A program made the translations under genes and the position numbers. A stretch of DNA of 64,000 nt from AWTP1-13 sp963814055 (lineage in GTDB: Bacteria > Pseudomonadota > Alphaproteobacteria > Rhizobiales > Hyphomicrobiaceae), in assembly GCA_963814055.1 (NCBI GenBank), contig CAWFBJ010000021.1, forward strand, positions 1 to 64,000. The letters are read 5' to 3'. This document shows, piece by piece, positions 47,410-56,707 of this stretch. Numbering within the stretch: position 1 is the stretch's first letter; each line of letters begins with the position of its first letter. Under the pieces are notes generated by a model, which was not told the DNA's origin, did no database searches, and saw only the letters and a list, made by a program, of their open reading frames with translations.

Positions 47410-47454
47410 ACCCGTGACACAGGATAACTGAGTCGGTTTACGCTGCGTAAACGC

Positions 47455-48030
47455 TCAATGCTGGCAGAACGTGCGCGACTGGCTGGTCCACGCGCCAAAT
47501 CCTGTCGCAACCATGTTGGCGATCACCCGGCACACGTAGCGCTTCTGGGCCGGATCGTTGTCCGGGCCTGCATGATACCGCGCCACCGCCATGGTCCAGT
47601 TGCCTTCGCGCGCCTTCAGCTCCTTCAAAAAGCGTGCTGCATATTCGACATTGGCTGCCGGTTCGAACATCTGCTCGACGGACCCGAACTGCGTGGCGTG
47701 AAAGTGATGGTTGATCTGCATGCAGCCGACGTCGATCAGCTTTATCCCGGCCGCCCGCGCACCTGCGAACCGGCGCAATGCCGCTTCCTTGTCGTCATCG
47801 TAGGAAGCTTTGCCTTCGATGTTGAGCGCATAGGGACGGAGTAAATCGCCGCGACCGGTCTCGGTCAGCCCCACGGCATAGAGCACACCCAAAGGCACGC
47901 CATGCTTCTGGGCCGCGTGCGTCATCTGGCGCTCGCAGAGGTTGCTGGCCCCGGCGCCGGCTGCGGCCGCTGGCAGGCTAAATGTACACGCCGCTGCTAC
48001 GAGCAGTGTTGCGAGCTTGCTCGTCTTCAC
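47455..48030 (-). CDS. Lytic transglycosylase (SLT domain)
   Basis: 191-aa peptidoglycan lytic transglycosylase. Signal peptide at the N-terminus (KLATLLVAAACTFSLPAAAA). The catalytic Glu is Glu58 in YAVGLTETGRG, followed by the GCMQINHHFH and YNAGP-like YHAGPDNDP motifs. It probably opens the wall for flagellar rod or hook assembly, as it is downstream of fliK. The GTG at 48030 has AGGGAGG upstream; an ATG at 48054 is also possible. The start lies 53 nt inside the end of fliK. Confidence 0.88.
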   Translation of the reverse strand: MKTSKLATLLVAAACTFSLPAAAAGAGASNLCERQMTHAAQKHGVPLGVLYAVGLTETGRGDLLRPYALNIEGKASYDDDKEAALRRFAGARAAGIKLIDVGCMQINHHFHATQFGSVEQMFEPAANVEYAARFLKELKAREGNWTMAVARYHAGPDNDPAQKRYVCRVIANMVATGFGAWTSQSRTFCQH

Positions 48031-49465
48031 CGTTCCTCCCTTTGCCGAAAGCATTGTTCCCGCGCTCGTTCTGCGGCCGCCCATCCTGCGACCGCTCTCC
48101 GGGCGACCTTCCTTCCGCCTGCGACGACCCGGACTGCCCACCGCCGTGCATCGGCGTGTTGGCCTGGCCGTTTCCGCTCTGCGCACTGGCGCCGCCGGGA
48201 TCGGCAACCCTCACCTCGACGCCATCGATCATGTATCCGGCGGAGCGCAGCAGCGCCGAGAGCGTTTCGCGATCTCTCTGGATCAACTGCGCGGTCTCGC
48301 CGCGTCCCACCTCGAGATCGAGCCGCAAAGTCTGGTCCTTGACCGACATGCGTATGGTGACGGTGCCCAGTCCTTCAGGCTGCAGTTGGATGTGCAGCAC
48401 TTTAACCGCCGGCTCATGTTTCACCGCAAAGGTCGGCGCATCGGGCCGGCCTGTCTGCGCGGTGAGCGTTCCAGCCTCGCTGGCAACGCGATCTGCAATC
48501 TGGTGTGCGACCGCGCCGCCGGCAAAGCTCGTATTAATGAGGGCATCGGAGCGCCCGATCGGGGCCGCGCCGTCGCCGGCGCCGGTCAGCGCCTCCGGGG
48601 TCACTTGTGGTTCCGCCATGGGCGCGGAACCGCGCCGCCCGTCGTTGCCCAATTGTCCATCGCGCACGGGCGTGACGGCCCTTTGCGGGTCAGCAAGCTG
48701 CGCCTCCCCGCTCGGTTCCGTGCCGCTTTCTGCCTCAAGCCGCTGAACATCCCCGGAGGATGCCGTATCCCTCTGCACGCCGGCACGAAGCGGCCTGCCG
48801 CCTTCTGCGACCAGGCGCGCCGCCCATTCCACCCCGGCGTCGACGACGGGCGCCAGATGCGTTTCGCGGCGAACCACGGTCAGCGTAACAGGCGTCGGTG
48901 TCGCCTTTGCCTCATCGCTTTCAGGCTCCTCGGTCCGGACGGGGGCCTTCGTCAGGCTTGCGAAAATGAGCTGCTCGGGAGACAGCGCTTCGCCCTCCCG
49001 AGCCGTCACCGCGGCCTGCATCAGCGCGGTCTCGGCTTTGGTCGCCGTTCCGTTGGCGACGCGCCCGGCCATGGCCGCCAGCCCATTGGCGCCGGCCGGC
49101 GCCGCGTTTCCGTTCAACACCTGCATGAGCGCATTCACGTCGATGTCGGTCAGACCGCCACCTCCGCTGTCGGGCTGCGGGCGCTCCTGCTCCGGGTCGG
49201 GTGCGTGCCCATCGCCTGCCGCCGCTTCGACACTGCTCCTCAGCCAGTCGAGGACCCGGCTGATGTCGCTGCCATCGAGGGGCGCTTCCTTCGCCGGTAC
49301 CGTCTGGTGGTCTTCCTGCTCGCGATTGCTGGCGAGTTTCGAAAGCAACCCTGAAAAGCCGCCGCTTCCTTCGCCGTCGGATCCGCCCTTTCGCCCGGCG
49401 CTCCGCGACCGGTCGGCCGTCGCCTCTCCTGCCGCAATCGGCTGCGATACCGCGCCTGTGTTCAT
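47978..49465 (-). CDS. fliK: Flagellar hook-length control protein FliK
   Basis: 495 aa. The C-terminal Flg_hook domain is clear (VKVLHIQLQPEGLGTVTIRMSVKDQTLRLDLEV, then GETAQLIQRDRETLSALLRSAGY). The long N-terminal part is low-complexity, rich in Gly, Ala and Ser, as in other FliK rulers. Sets hook length and switches export specificity. Its start overlaps the end of the motC gene by 4 nt. Confidence 0.9.
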   Translation of the reverse strand: MNTGAVSQPIAAGEATADRSRSAGRKGGSDGEGSGGFSGLLSKLASNREQEDHQTVPAKEAPLDGSDISRVLDWLRSSVEAAAGDGHAPDPEQERPQPDSGGGGLTDIDVNALMQVLNGNAAPAGANGLAAMAGRVANGTATKAETALMQAAVTAREGEALSPEQLIFASLTKAPVRTEEPESDEAKATPTPVTLTVVRRETHLAPVVDAGVEWAARLVAEGGRPLRAGVQRDTASSGDVQRLEAESGTEPSGEAQLADPQRAVTPVRDGQLGNDGRRGSAPMAEPQVTPEALTGAGDGAAPIGRSDALINTSFAGGAVAHQIADRVASEAGTLTAQTGRPDAPTFAVKHEPAVKVLHIQLQPEGLGTVTIRMSVKDQTLRLDLEVGRGETAQLIQRDRETLSALLRSAGYMIDGVEVRVADPGGASAQSGNGQANTPMHGGGQSGSSQAEGRSPGERSQDGRPQNERGNNAFGKGRNGEDEQARNTARSSGVYI

Positions 49466-50635
49466 CGCTTGTCTGCCCCGCTCAAGATCTCGTCTACCTG
49501 TGCGACTGCCTTGCGCGCTTGCGTCAGCGCCTGGCCTGTACCCTCGCCTGCCGGACTGACCGCACCTGGCGGCTCGGCATCCGGCGTATCGGGCATGCGA
49601 CGCACCTGACCCGCAACGGACAGCGCCGCGTCGAGCAGTGCAGTATCCGTCTCGGCCAGTTTGCTGCGCTCCACCGCACCCAGAACTTCAACGCCGCGAT
49701 CGAACTCCTCGGTGACGATCAGGGCCGCACCTTCGTAGAGCCGCGCACGCTCTCGATCCGCGCTACCTGCTTCCGCTAGCGGCTGGGCACTTGCGGCAGC
49801 GAATTTCGCCATCCCCATCCTGCCCTTGGCGACGGCTTCCTTGGCGATTATCAGATACACCTCGCGCCGGTCCGACTGGGCCACACCGCCCAGCATGCGT
49901 TCCAGGCGGTCGAGCCGGCCCGACTCCGCCGCATCCGTATGGCCTGCAATCGCCAAGGCAAACTGCTGCCGGAAACCGCCGGCGTACACCGAGTTGGGGG
50001 AATCGACGCAGATACTGGGTCGCGAGCGCCTCATAGCGAACGGCGTTGCCGCTTGCAGCGAGCAGGGCAATCTGGCGCCGCAGCGCGGCCTCCTCGACGA
50101 TCGTGCCGGGGGCAAGCAGGCGGGCATCGTCGAAGTGGACCAGTGCTTTTGCGGGCTCTTTCTTCGCTGCCAATTCTCCCTGCACATAAGCCACGAGCCC
50201 CGCCGTGCCAGGATCGAGCGCACGCGCCTCTACGCTCGCCAGCAGTTCTGCGGCCTCGTCATGCCGGCCCTCCCCATAAGCCAAGGTACCCTTGAGCAGC
50301 TTTTCGTTGATGTCTGTGCTCGCGCCGCTGCGCACCAGCTTCTGCAGCGCGCGCGCGCTGCCGCCGCTCAGCACGAACACCACCGCTGCCCGCGCATTCT
50401 TCGGATCTTTCCACCCCTCGGGCTTGAGGGCGTCGAACTGCTCGGCAATGTGCGCGAGCAGCACACGCTGCGCGGCATGGGCCCTGGTATTTCCCCGCAC
50501 GACCTGGTCCTGCAGCGATTGCAGTGAGCGCACGAGTTCGAACGGCTCACCCTTGCCGTCCTGGCCGTGGGCGGCACCCATGGACCCCAGCACACATGCG
50601 ATCATCACGCCGGCGAGCGTCAGGACGCACCTCAC
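49462..50635 (-). pseudogene. motC: Flagellar motor protein MotC, one-base frameshift
   Basis: Periplasmic protein with a signal peptide (LTLAGVMIACVLGSMGAAHG). The first frame reads to YLRRFP and the next continues NSVYAGGFRQQFALAIAGHT to the stop. Removing one base from the GGGGG run at 49996-50000 joins them and gives about 390 aa. In rhizobia MotC interacts with the MotB periplasmic part and is needed for rotation. Its start overlaps the motB stop (ATGA) and its stop the fliK start. The indel is in a homopolymer, so it may be a sequencing error. Confidence 0.82.
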
Positions 50636-51990
50636 TGCCTGGGTCTCCGCAACAGGATCTCGATGCGCCGGTTCTGCGCCGCGTCCGGATCACCCGACAC
50701 CCTGAGGCTGCGATCGGCATATCCCTCAACGCGCTCGAACCGTTTCTCGTCGACACCCCCGCGCACCAGCATGTAGTAGGCCATGTGTGCGCGCGCTGTC
50801 GAAAGCCGCCAGTTGTCGTAGCTGCCCGATCGGTAGGGCCGGCCGTCCGTGTGGCCGCGCACGATGAGCTGTTCCGGATAGGTCTGCACGATCTTGGCGA
50901 TCTTCTCCATGATCACAACCATTGCCGGGCGCGGCTCGGCGGAAGCGATCGCGAACATGCCGAAATCGTAGTCGTCGGTCAGGCTGATCAGAACACCGTC
51001 CTCGGCGACCGTTACATTGATGTTGGGGATCGACCCTTGCAGCTGCGAAGCCACACGCCTGATGTCATTCTCGATTTTGGCTGCCTCTTCGCTCAGGGCC
51101 TTTTGCGCTTCGGCTTTCTGTGCCTCCGCCTTTTGCGCCTCGGCCTGCTTCGCAGCCTTCAGCGCTTCCTGAACGGCCAACTCGTTTGCCTTGTCTGCGG
51201 GAGCGGCCGCTTCGCGTAGTAGCGCAGCGTGATCGCGCGGCGTCTTCGCCTCGCCGCCCGCTGCCGGCGCCAGCTTCTGTGCCTCCGGACCCTGCACGAC
51301 CTTGGGAGTTGCGTTCGTGTCCTGCTCCGTCTTGGCTTCACCGCCAAGCGGGCCGACAACGGCTTCCTTGGCTGGCGGTCCGATCTTCGCCTTGGTCTTG
51401 GTGGAACGCTTGTCGGGCGCAGCGTGCAGCGCTGCCGGATCGAACGGATCACGAAACGCATCGCTCGCGTTGCGGGTTTCCTTGCCCGCAGCCGGCACAG
51501 CATCGGTCGGAGCTTCTGCGGCAATCCTGGCCAGCACACCGTACGGATCGCTGAAAAGCGCCTGCTCGGTGTATCTTGCCGTATTCGTCGTACTTGCATC
51601 CTCCTTGGCGTCGCTCTTGGGCGCTGGGGGATTGGCTTCAGACTTGTCCTGCGCCTTCTCCTTGCCCTTGTGCATGTCCTTGGGATCGCCGACCGAAGTT
51701 TGCTTGCCCTGCTTGCCTTGTTCTCCGCTCTCGACGGTATTGAGTCCGCGCGAATGAGGCGTGCTGTCCGTCAGGCGCATGGGATTGAAGTAGTTGGCGA
51801 CCTGGGTCAGAACGCGCTGGTCGGTCGAGTTGATCAGCCACATGACCAGAAAAAACGCCATCATGGCGGTCATGAAGTCGGCGTAGGCGATTTTCCATAC
51901 GCCGCCGTGATGGCCCCCTTCTTCGGACGCCGCGCGCCGGCGAATGAGAACCAGCTCATGCGCGTTGGTATCTTCGTCGCCTGCTTTCAC
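50632..51990 (-). CDS. motB: Flagellar motor stator protein MotB
   Basis: 452 aa. N-terminal membrane segment with the proton-binding region (HHGGVWKIAYADFMTAMMAF; Asp in YADFMTA), a long Lys/Ala/Glu-rich periplasmic linker, and a C-terminal OmpA-like peptidoglycan-binding domain (RGHTDGRPYRSGSYDNWRLS). The linker contains KAEAQ repeats (about residues 285-305). Longer than enteric MotB (about 310 aa), as usual in Hyphomicrobiales. motA is not in the window. ATGA overlap with the fliH-like gene upstream. Confidence 0.94.
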   Translation of the reverse strand: MKAGDEDTNAHELVLIRRRAASEEGGHHGGVWKIAYADFMTAMMAFFLVMWLINSTDQRVLTQVANYFNPMRLTDSTPHSRGLNTVESGEQGKQGKQTSVGDPKDMHKGKEKAQDKSEANPPAPKSDAKEDASTTNTARYTEQALFSDPYGVLARIAAEAPTDAVPAAGKETRNASDAFRDPFDPAALHAAPDKRSTKTKAKIGPPAKEAVVGPLGGEAKTEQDTNATPKVVQGPEAQKLAPAAGGEAKTPRDHAALLREAAAPADKANELAVQEALKAAKQAEAQKAEAQKAEAQKALSEEAAKIENDIRRVASQLQGSIPNINVTVAEDGVLISLTDDYDFGMFAIASAEPRPAMVVIMEKIAKIVQTYPEQLIVRGHTDGRPYRSGSYDNWRLSTARAHMAYYMLVRGGVDEKRFERVEGYADRSLRVSGDPDAAQNRRIEILLRRPRQ

Positions 51991-52595
51991 CGTATCGCCT
52001 CGTCGAGCTTCGCCATCCAGCCCTTAAGTCGTGTTTCCAGCACGGCCGAGCCGGCCACGATGCGTACATCGCAGTCATCGCTCGGAGTGTAGGTAACAGT
52101 GGCCGCCTTGCCCGAGAGCTGCCCGCGCAGGGCCTCCAGAACATCCGCCGGGCCGCTGATGCTAAGGCTTACGCCCGAGTCGGTTGCCATCAGCATGTCG
52201 AGACTGGATTGCAGTTCTTCAATCGCCTGGCGGCGCAGCTCGACCGCAAGAAAGGGTTTCAGGATGCGCGCTGTTGTCTCCGCCACCCGGCTCTCGAACT
52301 CCTGCACAGCCGCGAGCAGGCGGTTTGCCAATTCCTCTCCCGTTCCGGCCGCCCACTCCTGCCTCTCGGCGGCAAGCTGGGCAGCGAACTCGGCCCTCTG
52401 CTCCTCGAGCTTGGTCTCGAACTCGGACTCTGCTGCAGCCCGTCCATCGTCAATGCCGCGCGCAAACGCCTCGTCGATCCTTGCCGCCGCTGCCACGCTG
52501 TCGTTCTTGACCGGCGCGCCGCCCGCGTGCGGTGCCCGGGCATCACCATCGGCACCGAAGTCGGCTAGATAGCGGGCCGCGGGAACCGCGATCAT
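51987..52595 (-). CDS. FliH-like flagellar assembly protein
   Basis: 202 aa, rich in Ala and Glu, with a coiled-coil stretch (about 55-110) and a C-terminal part like FliH/HrpE (LRRQAIEELQSSLDML, SDDCDVRIVAGSAVLETRLKGW). It would regulate the FliI export ATPase. ATGA overlaps with fliF upstream and motB downstream place it in the operon. Confidence 0.7.
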   Translation of the reverse strand: MIAVPAARYLADFGADGDARAPHAGGAPVKNDSVAAAARIDEAFARGIDDGRAAAESEFETKLEEQRAEFAAQLAAERQEWAAGTGEELANRLLAAVQEFESRVAETTARILKPFLAVELRRQAIEELQSSLDMLMATDSGVSLSISGPADVLEALRGQLSGKAATVTYTPSDDCDVRIVAGSAVLETRLKGWMAKLDEAIR

Positions 52596-54238
52596 GCGCT
52601 TCTAGCTCCCCGCATCCATTGCTTGAGTATGGCGGCCGCCTGCTCTTCGTCGAAGTCGATCATCTGTTCGAGCCGCTTTTGCGGTGTACGCCCGAGCTTG
52701 CTCGTCAAATCTGCTATGAGGTTGGGCGACTGCTGCTCCCTGGCAACTTTGCCGGCGGCGGAGGCCTGGGTTATGCCGGGCGCGGCTGACGTGTTCGGCA
52801 GCTGCGGATTTTGTTCCGGTAGGTCGGTCCTGGCTTCCAGCAGCATCTTCATAGCCGGCCGCAGCCCAAATATTGCGATCAACACAACAGCGATCAAAGC
52901 CAACGCCTTGATCAGGTTGCCCGTGTGATCCATCAGGAGCTGAGTCATAAGCCCAGGTGCGGGCAGGGCCTCCGCGCGGTCGTTTGGCAGAAACTCCACC
53001 GCCGCGACGGTGATTCGATCGCCCCTTTTTGCATCCACTCCGGCCGCAGAGCCGACCAGGCGCTCCACTTCCTTGAGCTGCTTGTCCAGCGCGTCGGGGG
53101 CGGCGCCATCGCCGATCGCAGCGATCATGCGTTTGCGGTTGACGACCACCGCAATGGCCAGATTCTCGACCTTGTAGCCTTCGCTGATCGTCTGAGTGGT
53201 CTTGGAACTCACCTCGTAGTTAGTCAGCTCTTCGCGGCGCTCGTTCTGCTTCTTGTTCTGGTCGCCGCCGGGACCGGCGGTTGTCGCTTGATCCGCCGGA
53301 ATGTTCTGCTCAACCCCAACAGTCGTTTTATTGGCGTTGCTGTTCTGCGAGCTACCCGTCTCCTTGACCGTGCGCACCGACCGCTCGGTCTTGCCCTCAG
53401 GATTGAAGTTGGTCTCGTTGATCTGCCGCTTGTCGGTGTTGAGCCGCAGTGCGACGCTGACGCGCATATTGTCGAGCCCGAGATAAGGCGCCAGGGTCTG
53501 CATCACGTTGTCATGCAATTCCTTGCCGAGCGTCTTTTCCAGCGTAAGCATCTTCGCCGGCGAGGCGTTGAACGCATCGCTGCCCGCGGCCATCAGCACG
53601 CCGTCCGTATTGAGCACCGTCACCTGATCGACGGTCATGCCAGGTACCGCTGCAGCCACGAGATGCCTGATCGCCGCCGCCGAGGAAATATCGTCGACCA
53701 ACTCAGTGCGGATGATGACGGAGGCCGATGGCTGCTGGCGCGTGCGCCGGAATGATCCCGTGTCCTGCAGCACGATGTGCACGCGCGCGCCCTTCACGCC
53801 TTTCATGGCCTGGATGGTGCGCGCAATCTCGCCTTCCAGTGCCCTCAGCCGCGTGATCTCCTGCATGAAGGACGTGAGGCCCATGGACCCCATCTTGTCG
53901 AACAGCTCGTAGCCCGCATTGGAGCTCGTCGGCAGACCCTTTTCCGCGAGCAGCATGCGTGCCTGCGACGTCTGTCCGCGGCGTACCGAAACGGCGTTGC
54001 CTTGGGCGTTCACGTCGAACGTGACGCCCGCCTCCTTCAGGGCCGCGCCGATGCGGCTGACGTCCTGCGCATTGAGACCGATGTAGAGCGTCTCAAAGTC
54101 GGGGCGGCTCAGGTAGTAGCTGCCAAAGCCGACCACGGCAAAAACGGTGACACCTACAATGCCGAGGCCGGCAAGACGGCGCGCGCCCAGCCCCAGGAGG
54201 CTGGTCCATAGCCGCTCAAGCTGTTCCAGCCCGAACAT
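52592..54238 (-). CDS. fliF: Flagellar MS-ring protein FliF
   Basis: 548 aa. Two membrane segments (about 25-45 and 450-470) flank the periplasmic ring-building domains; typical segments are VVGFGSYYLSRPDFETLYIGLNAQD, EKGLPTSSNAGYELFD and KGVKGARVHIVLQD. The C-terminal tail that binds FliG carries FDEEQAAAILKQWMR-type sequence. Start MFGLEQLERLW at 54238. First gene of the - strand run fliF, fliH-like, motB, motC, fliK. Confidence 0.95.
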   Translation of the reverse strand: MFGLEQLERLWTSLLGLGARRLAGLGIVGVTVFAVVGFGSYYLSRPDFETLYIGLNAQDVSRIGAALKEAGVTFDVNAQGNAVSVRRGQTSQARMLLAEKGLPTSSNAGYELFDKMGSMGLTSFMQEITRLRALEGEIARTIQAMKGVKGARVHIVLQDTGSFRRTRQQPSASVIIRTELVDDISSAAAIRHLVAAAVPGMTVDQVTVLNTDGVLMAAGSDAFNASPAKMLTLEKTLGKELHDNVMQTLAPYLGLDNMRVSVALRLNTDKRQINETNFNPEGKTERSVRTVKETGSSQNSNANKTTVGVEQNIPADQATTAGPGGDQNKKQNERREELTNYEVSSKTTQTISEGYKVENLAIAVVVNRKRMIAAIGDGAAPDALDKQLKEVERLVGSAAGVDAKRGDRITVAAVEFLPNDRAEALPAPGLMTQLLMDHTGNLIKALALIAVVLIAIFGLRPAMKMLLEARTDLPEQNPQLPNTSAAPGITQASAAGKVAREQQSPNLIADLTSKLGRTPQKRLEQMIDFDEEQAAAILKQWMRGARSA

Positions 54239-54392
54239 TCTCAAAACCCCGGATCTGCCAATCGATTGAACGCTGATAGTCCGGTACGAACCTTGCGCGA
54301 GAATTGCGCGATCGCGTTGCGGCAGCCCACGCAATCAGGCCGCACCCCCAAACGAGGGCGCGGCCGCAGCAGGCGCAACTATTCTGGAAGCC

Positions 54393-55331
54393 TTATTGCC
54401 GGAAGAGCGAAAGGATCGACTGGCTCGACGTGTTGGCGATCGACAGCGATTGGACGCCGAGTTGCTGCTTGACCTGCAAGGCCTGCAGCTTCGTCGACTC
54501 CTCGTTCATGTCGGCATCGACCAGCTGGCCGACACCGCGGCTGACGGCATCCATCAGGCTCTTGACGAAATCCTGCTGGATGCTGATGCGCGCCTTGGAC
54601 GCACCAAGAGCCGTCGCCGCATCCGTCATCCGGGATATGGTGCCGTCAACCACGCCGATGATCTCCTCGAGATCGGCCAGGTCGTCGACGCCGTCGGTCA
54701 GCGCCGCAATATTCACCGCATCGGTCGAGCCCGCGACGGAGTAGTCCACGCCGCCATTGGTCGTCGTGCTTTGGGTGTCGAGGATGCCCGACTGATCGTT
54801 GGCGTCGAACAGCTTGGTGTTCTCCAGGTCAATCGTGATCGTGCCGATCGAGACCACGCCTCCCGACCGTGAAAATGACGAGACGATGGACTTGACCGCG
54901 TTATAGCCGGGATCAGAGCTGTCGACCGACAGCCAGTTCTGACCGGAGAATGAAGCGGATTCGGCGATACCGCGAAGCTGGGATTGCAGCTCGGTGATTT
55001 CGCTTTGGATCTTGGCGCGATCGACGCCGGGCTGGCGGGCGGCGACCAGCTTACTCTTGATCTGGTCGACAACCTTGATGGAGCTGTTGACCGCCGTGTA
55101 AGCGGTATCAACCGTTGCAGCACCGAGCCCCAGCGCATCCTGCACCGTCGAGAGCGCCGCATTATCGGAACGCATAGTCGTTGCAATCGACCAGTAGGCG
55201 GCGTTGTCGGATGCGTCGGCAACTCGGTAGCCGGTGGAGATACGGTTCTGTGTCTCCGTGAGCTGCTTGTTGGTTTGGCTGAGCGTCTGCAGCGCAGTCA
55301 TGGCTGCGACGTTGGTGTTGATGCTACTCAT
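54393..55331 (-). CDS. fliC: Flagellin
   Basis: 312-aa flagellin with the conserved helical ends (MSSINTNVAAMTALQTLSQT and KQQLGVQSLSIANTSSQSIL). The central D2/D3 part is short. About 75-80% identical to the second flagellin next to it, so they are a tandem duplication. It shares an upstream element with that gene at the same distance from the start. Confidence 0.95.
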   Translation of the reverse strand: MSSINTNVAAMTALQTLSQTNKQLTETQNRISTGYRVADASDNAAYWSIATTMRSDNAALSTVQDALGLGAATVDTAYTAVNSSIKVVDQIKSKLVAARQPGVDRAKIQSEITELQSQLRGIAESASFSGQNWLSVDSSDPGYNAVKSIVSSFSRSGGVVSIGTITIDLENTKLFDANDQSGILDTQSTTTNGGVDYSVAGSTDAVNIAALTDGVDDLADLEEIIGVVDGTISRMTDAATALGASKARISIQQDFVKSLMDAVSRGVGQLVDADMNEESTKLQALQVKQQLGVQSLSIANTSSQSILSLFRQ

Positions 55332-55382
55332 CTGTGCGTCTCTCAAAAAAGGTTATCGGAAACGCAGTACATGCCGGCTCGC

Positions 55383-55410
55383 GCCGGTATGGCAGAGTGC
55401 ATCACGCCTT
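55383..55410 (-). promoter_or_regulatory. Shared flagellin leader/promoter element, copy 1
   Basis: On the + strand GCCGGTATGGCAGAGTGCAT followed by CACGCCTT. A near copy lies before the other flagellin at 56589-56619. Both sit 52-53 nt upstream of their start codons, so a common promoter or 5' UTR control site is likely. Confidence 0.5.
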
Positions 55411-55545
55411 TTTGGGGCGTCTTGACCGGTCCAACGCTACAAAGGTTAAAGGACCTACGATTTGGTAAGGATTAGATGACAATTCTTACTCATGTATTAA
55501 TCTCTTGAGCTTGCGCCGGGCCTAACAGCCGAATTTGCAACGCCA

Positions 55546-55575
55546 TCGGCCACGCCCTGGAAAGGGCGTGGCCGA
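55546..55575 (-). terminator. Hairpin after the second flagellin gene
   Basis: Perfect 12-bp stem TCGGCCACGCCC / GGGCGTGGCCGA with a 6-nt loop, 25 nt past the flagellin stop. No T run follows, so it is a terminator or a stabilising 3' hairpin. Confidence 0.6.
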
Positions 55576-55600
55576 TTTGCAGCACTGCGCTTAGTGCGTA

Positions 55601-56536
55601 TTACCGGAAGAGCGAGAGGATCGTCTGGCTCGAGGAGTTGGCGATGCTGAGCGCCTGTACGCCGAGCTGCTGCTTGACCTGCAGGGCCTGCAGCTTGGTC
55701 GACTCCTCGTTCATGTCGGCATCGACCAGCTGGCCGACGCCGCGGCTGACGGCATCCATCAGGCTCTTGACGAAGTCCTGCTGGATGCCGATGCGCGCCT
55801 TGGCCGCACCCAGGGCGGTGGCCGAGTCGGTCATCGACGAGATCGCCAAGTCCACATAGCCGATCATCTGCTCGAGATCGGCAAGATCGTCGTCGCTATC
55901 GGTCAGCGCGGAGATGTCAAGAGCATCAGCGGAGCCGGCAACCGAGTAGTCTACGCCGCCGTTGGTGGTGGTATCGATCACGTCAAGGATACCCGACTGA
56001 TCGTCGGCGTCGAACAGCTTGGTGCCGCCGACATCGATGTCGATGGTGCCGATCGAAACCGCGCCGGCCGTGCGCGAGAACGAGGCGACGATGGACTTGC
56101 TGGCATTGTAGGTCGCAGCGCCGGAGTCCACCGACAGCCAGTTCTCACCGGAAAACGAGGCCAACTCGGCAACGCCCTGCAGCTGCGACTGCAGCTCGGT
56201 GATTTCGCTCTGGATTTTGCCGCGATCGACACCGGGCTGGCGGGCAGCGACCAGCTTGCTCTTGATCTGGTCCACCACCTTGATGGCGCTGTTGATGCCG
56301 GTGTAGGCCACGTCGACCGTGGCGGCACCGAGGCCGAGAGCGTCTTGCACGGTAGACATCGCCGCGTTGTCGGAGCGCATGGTGGTGGCGATCGACCAAT
56401 AGGCGGCGTTGTCGGAAGCATCGGCGACGCGGAAGCCGGTGGAGATGCGGTTCTGCGTTTCAGTCAGCGATTTATTGGTGGCGGTGAGCGACTGCAGCGC
56501 TGTCATCGCCGCAACGTTGGTGTTGATGCTGCTCAT
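55601..56536 (-). CDS. fliC: Flagellin (second copy)
   Basis: 311-aa flagellin. Same ends as the first copy (MSSINTNVAAMTALQSLTAT and LGVQALSIANSSSQTILSLF). The middle part differs more (the DVGGTKLFDADDQSG region). It is the promoter-distal partner of a tandem pair; different flagellins often mix in one filament in Hyphomicrobiales. Confidence 0.95.
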   Translation of the reverse strand: MSSINTNVAAMTALQSLTATNKSLTETQNRISTGFRVADASDNAAYWSIATTMRSDNAAMSTVQDALGLGAATVDVAYTGINSAIKVVDQIKSKLVAARQPGVDRGKIQSEITELQSQLQGVAELASFSGENWLSVDSGAATYNASKSIVASFSRTAGAVSIGTIDIDVGGTKLFDADDQSGILDVIDTTTNGGVDYSVAGSADALDISALTDSDDDLADLEQMIGYVDLAISSMTDSATALGAAKARIGIQQDFVKSLMDAVSRGVGQLVDADMNEESTKLQALQVKQQLGVQALSIANSSSQTILSLFR

Positions 56537-56588
56537 TTGCGGGACCCTCGAGACATAATGCCAACAAACGGGGACATACCGGGACTTG

Positions 56589-56619
56589 GCCGGTGTGGCA
56601 GAGTGGCATCAAGCCTCTT
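56589..56619 (-). promoter_or_regulatory. Shared flagellin leader/promoter element, copy 2
   Basis: On the + strand GCCGGTGTGGCAGAGTGGCA followed by TCAAGCCTCTT, matching the element at 55383-55410 at the same distance from the start. Confidence 0.5.
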
Positions 56620-56707
56620 GGAGCCCCGTCTGTGTGCGCTCCGACCTGCCATGGGAAACATGGTTAAGCAAAAAAGGTTGCATATCGCTTAACGCGTAAG
56701 CCTCGCG

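Noticed and set aside
51080..51140. KAEAQ tandem repeat in motB as a possible phase-variable tract
   Set aside because: Three imperfect copies in a flexible linker are ordinary for long MotB proteins and keep the frame.
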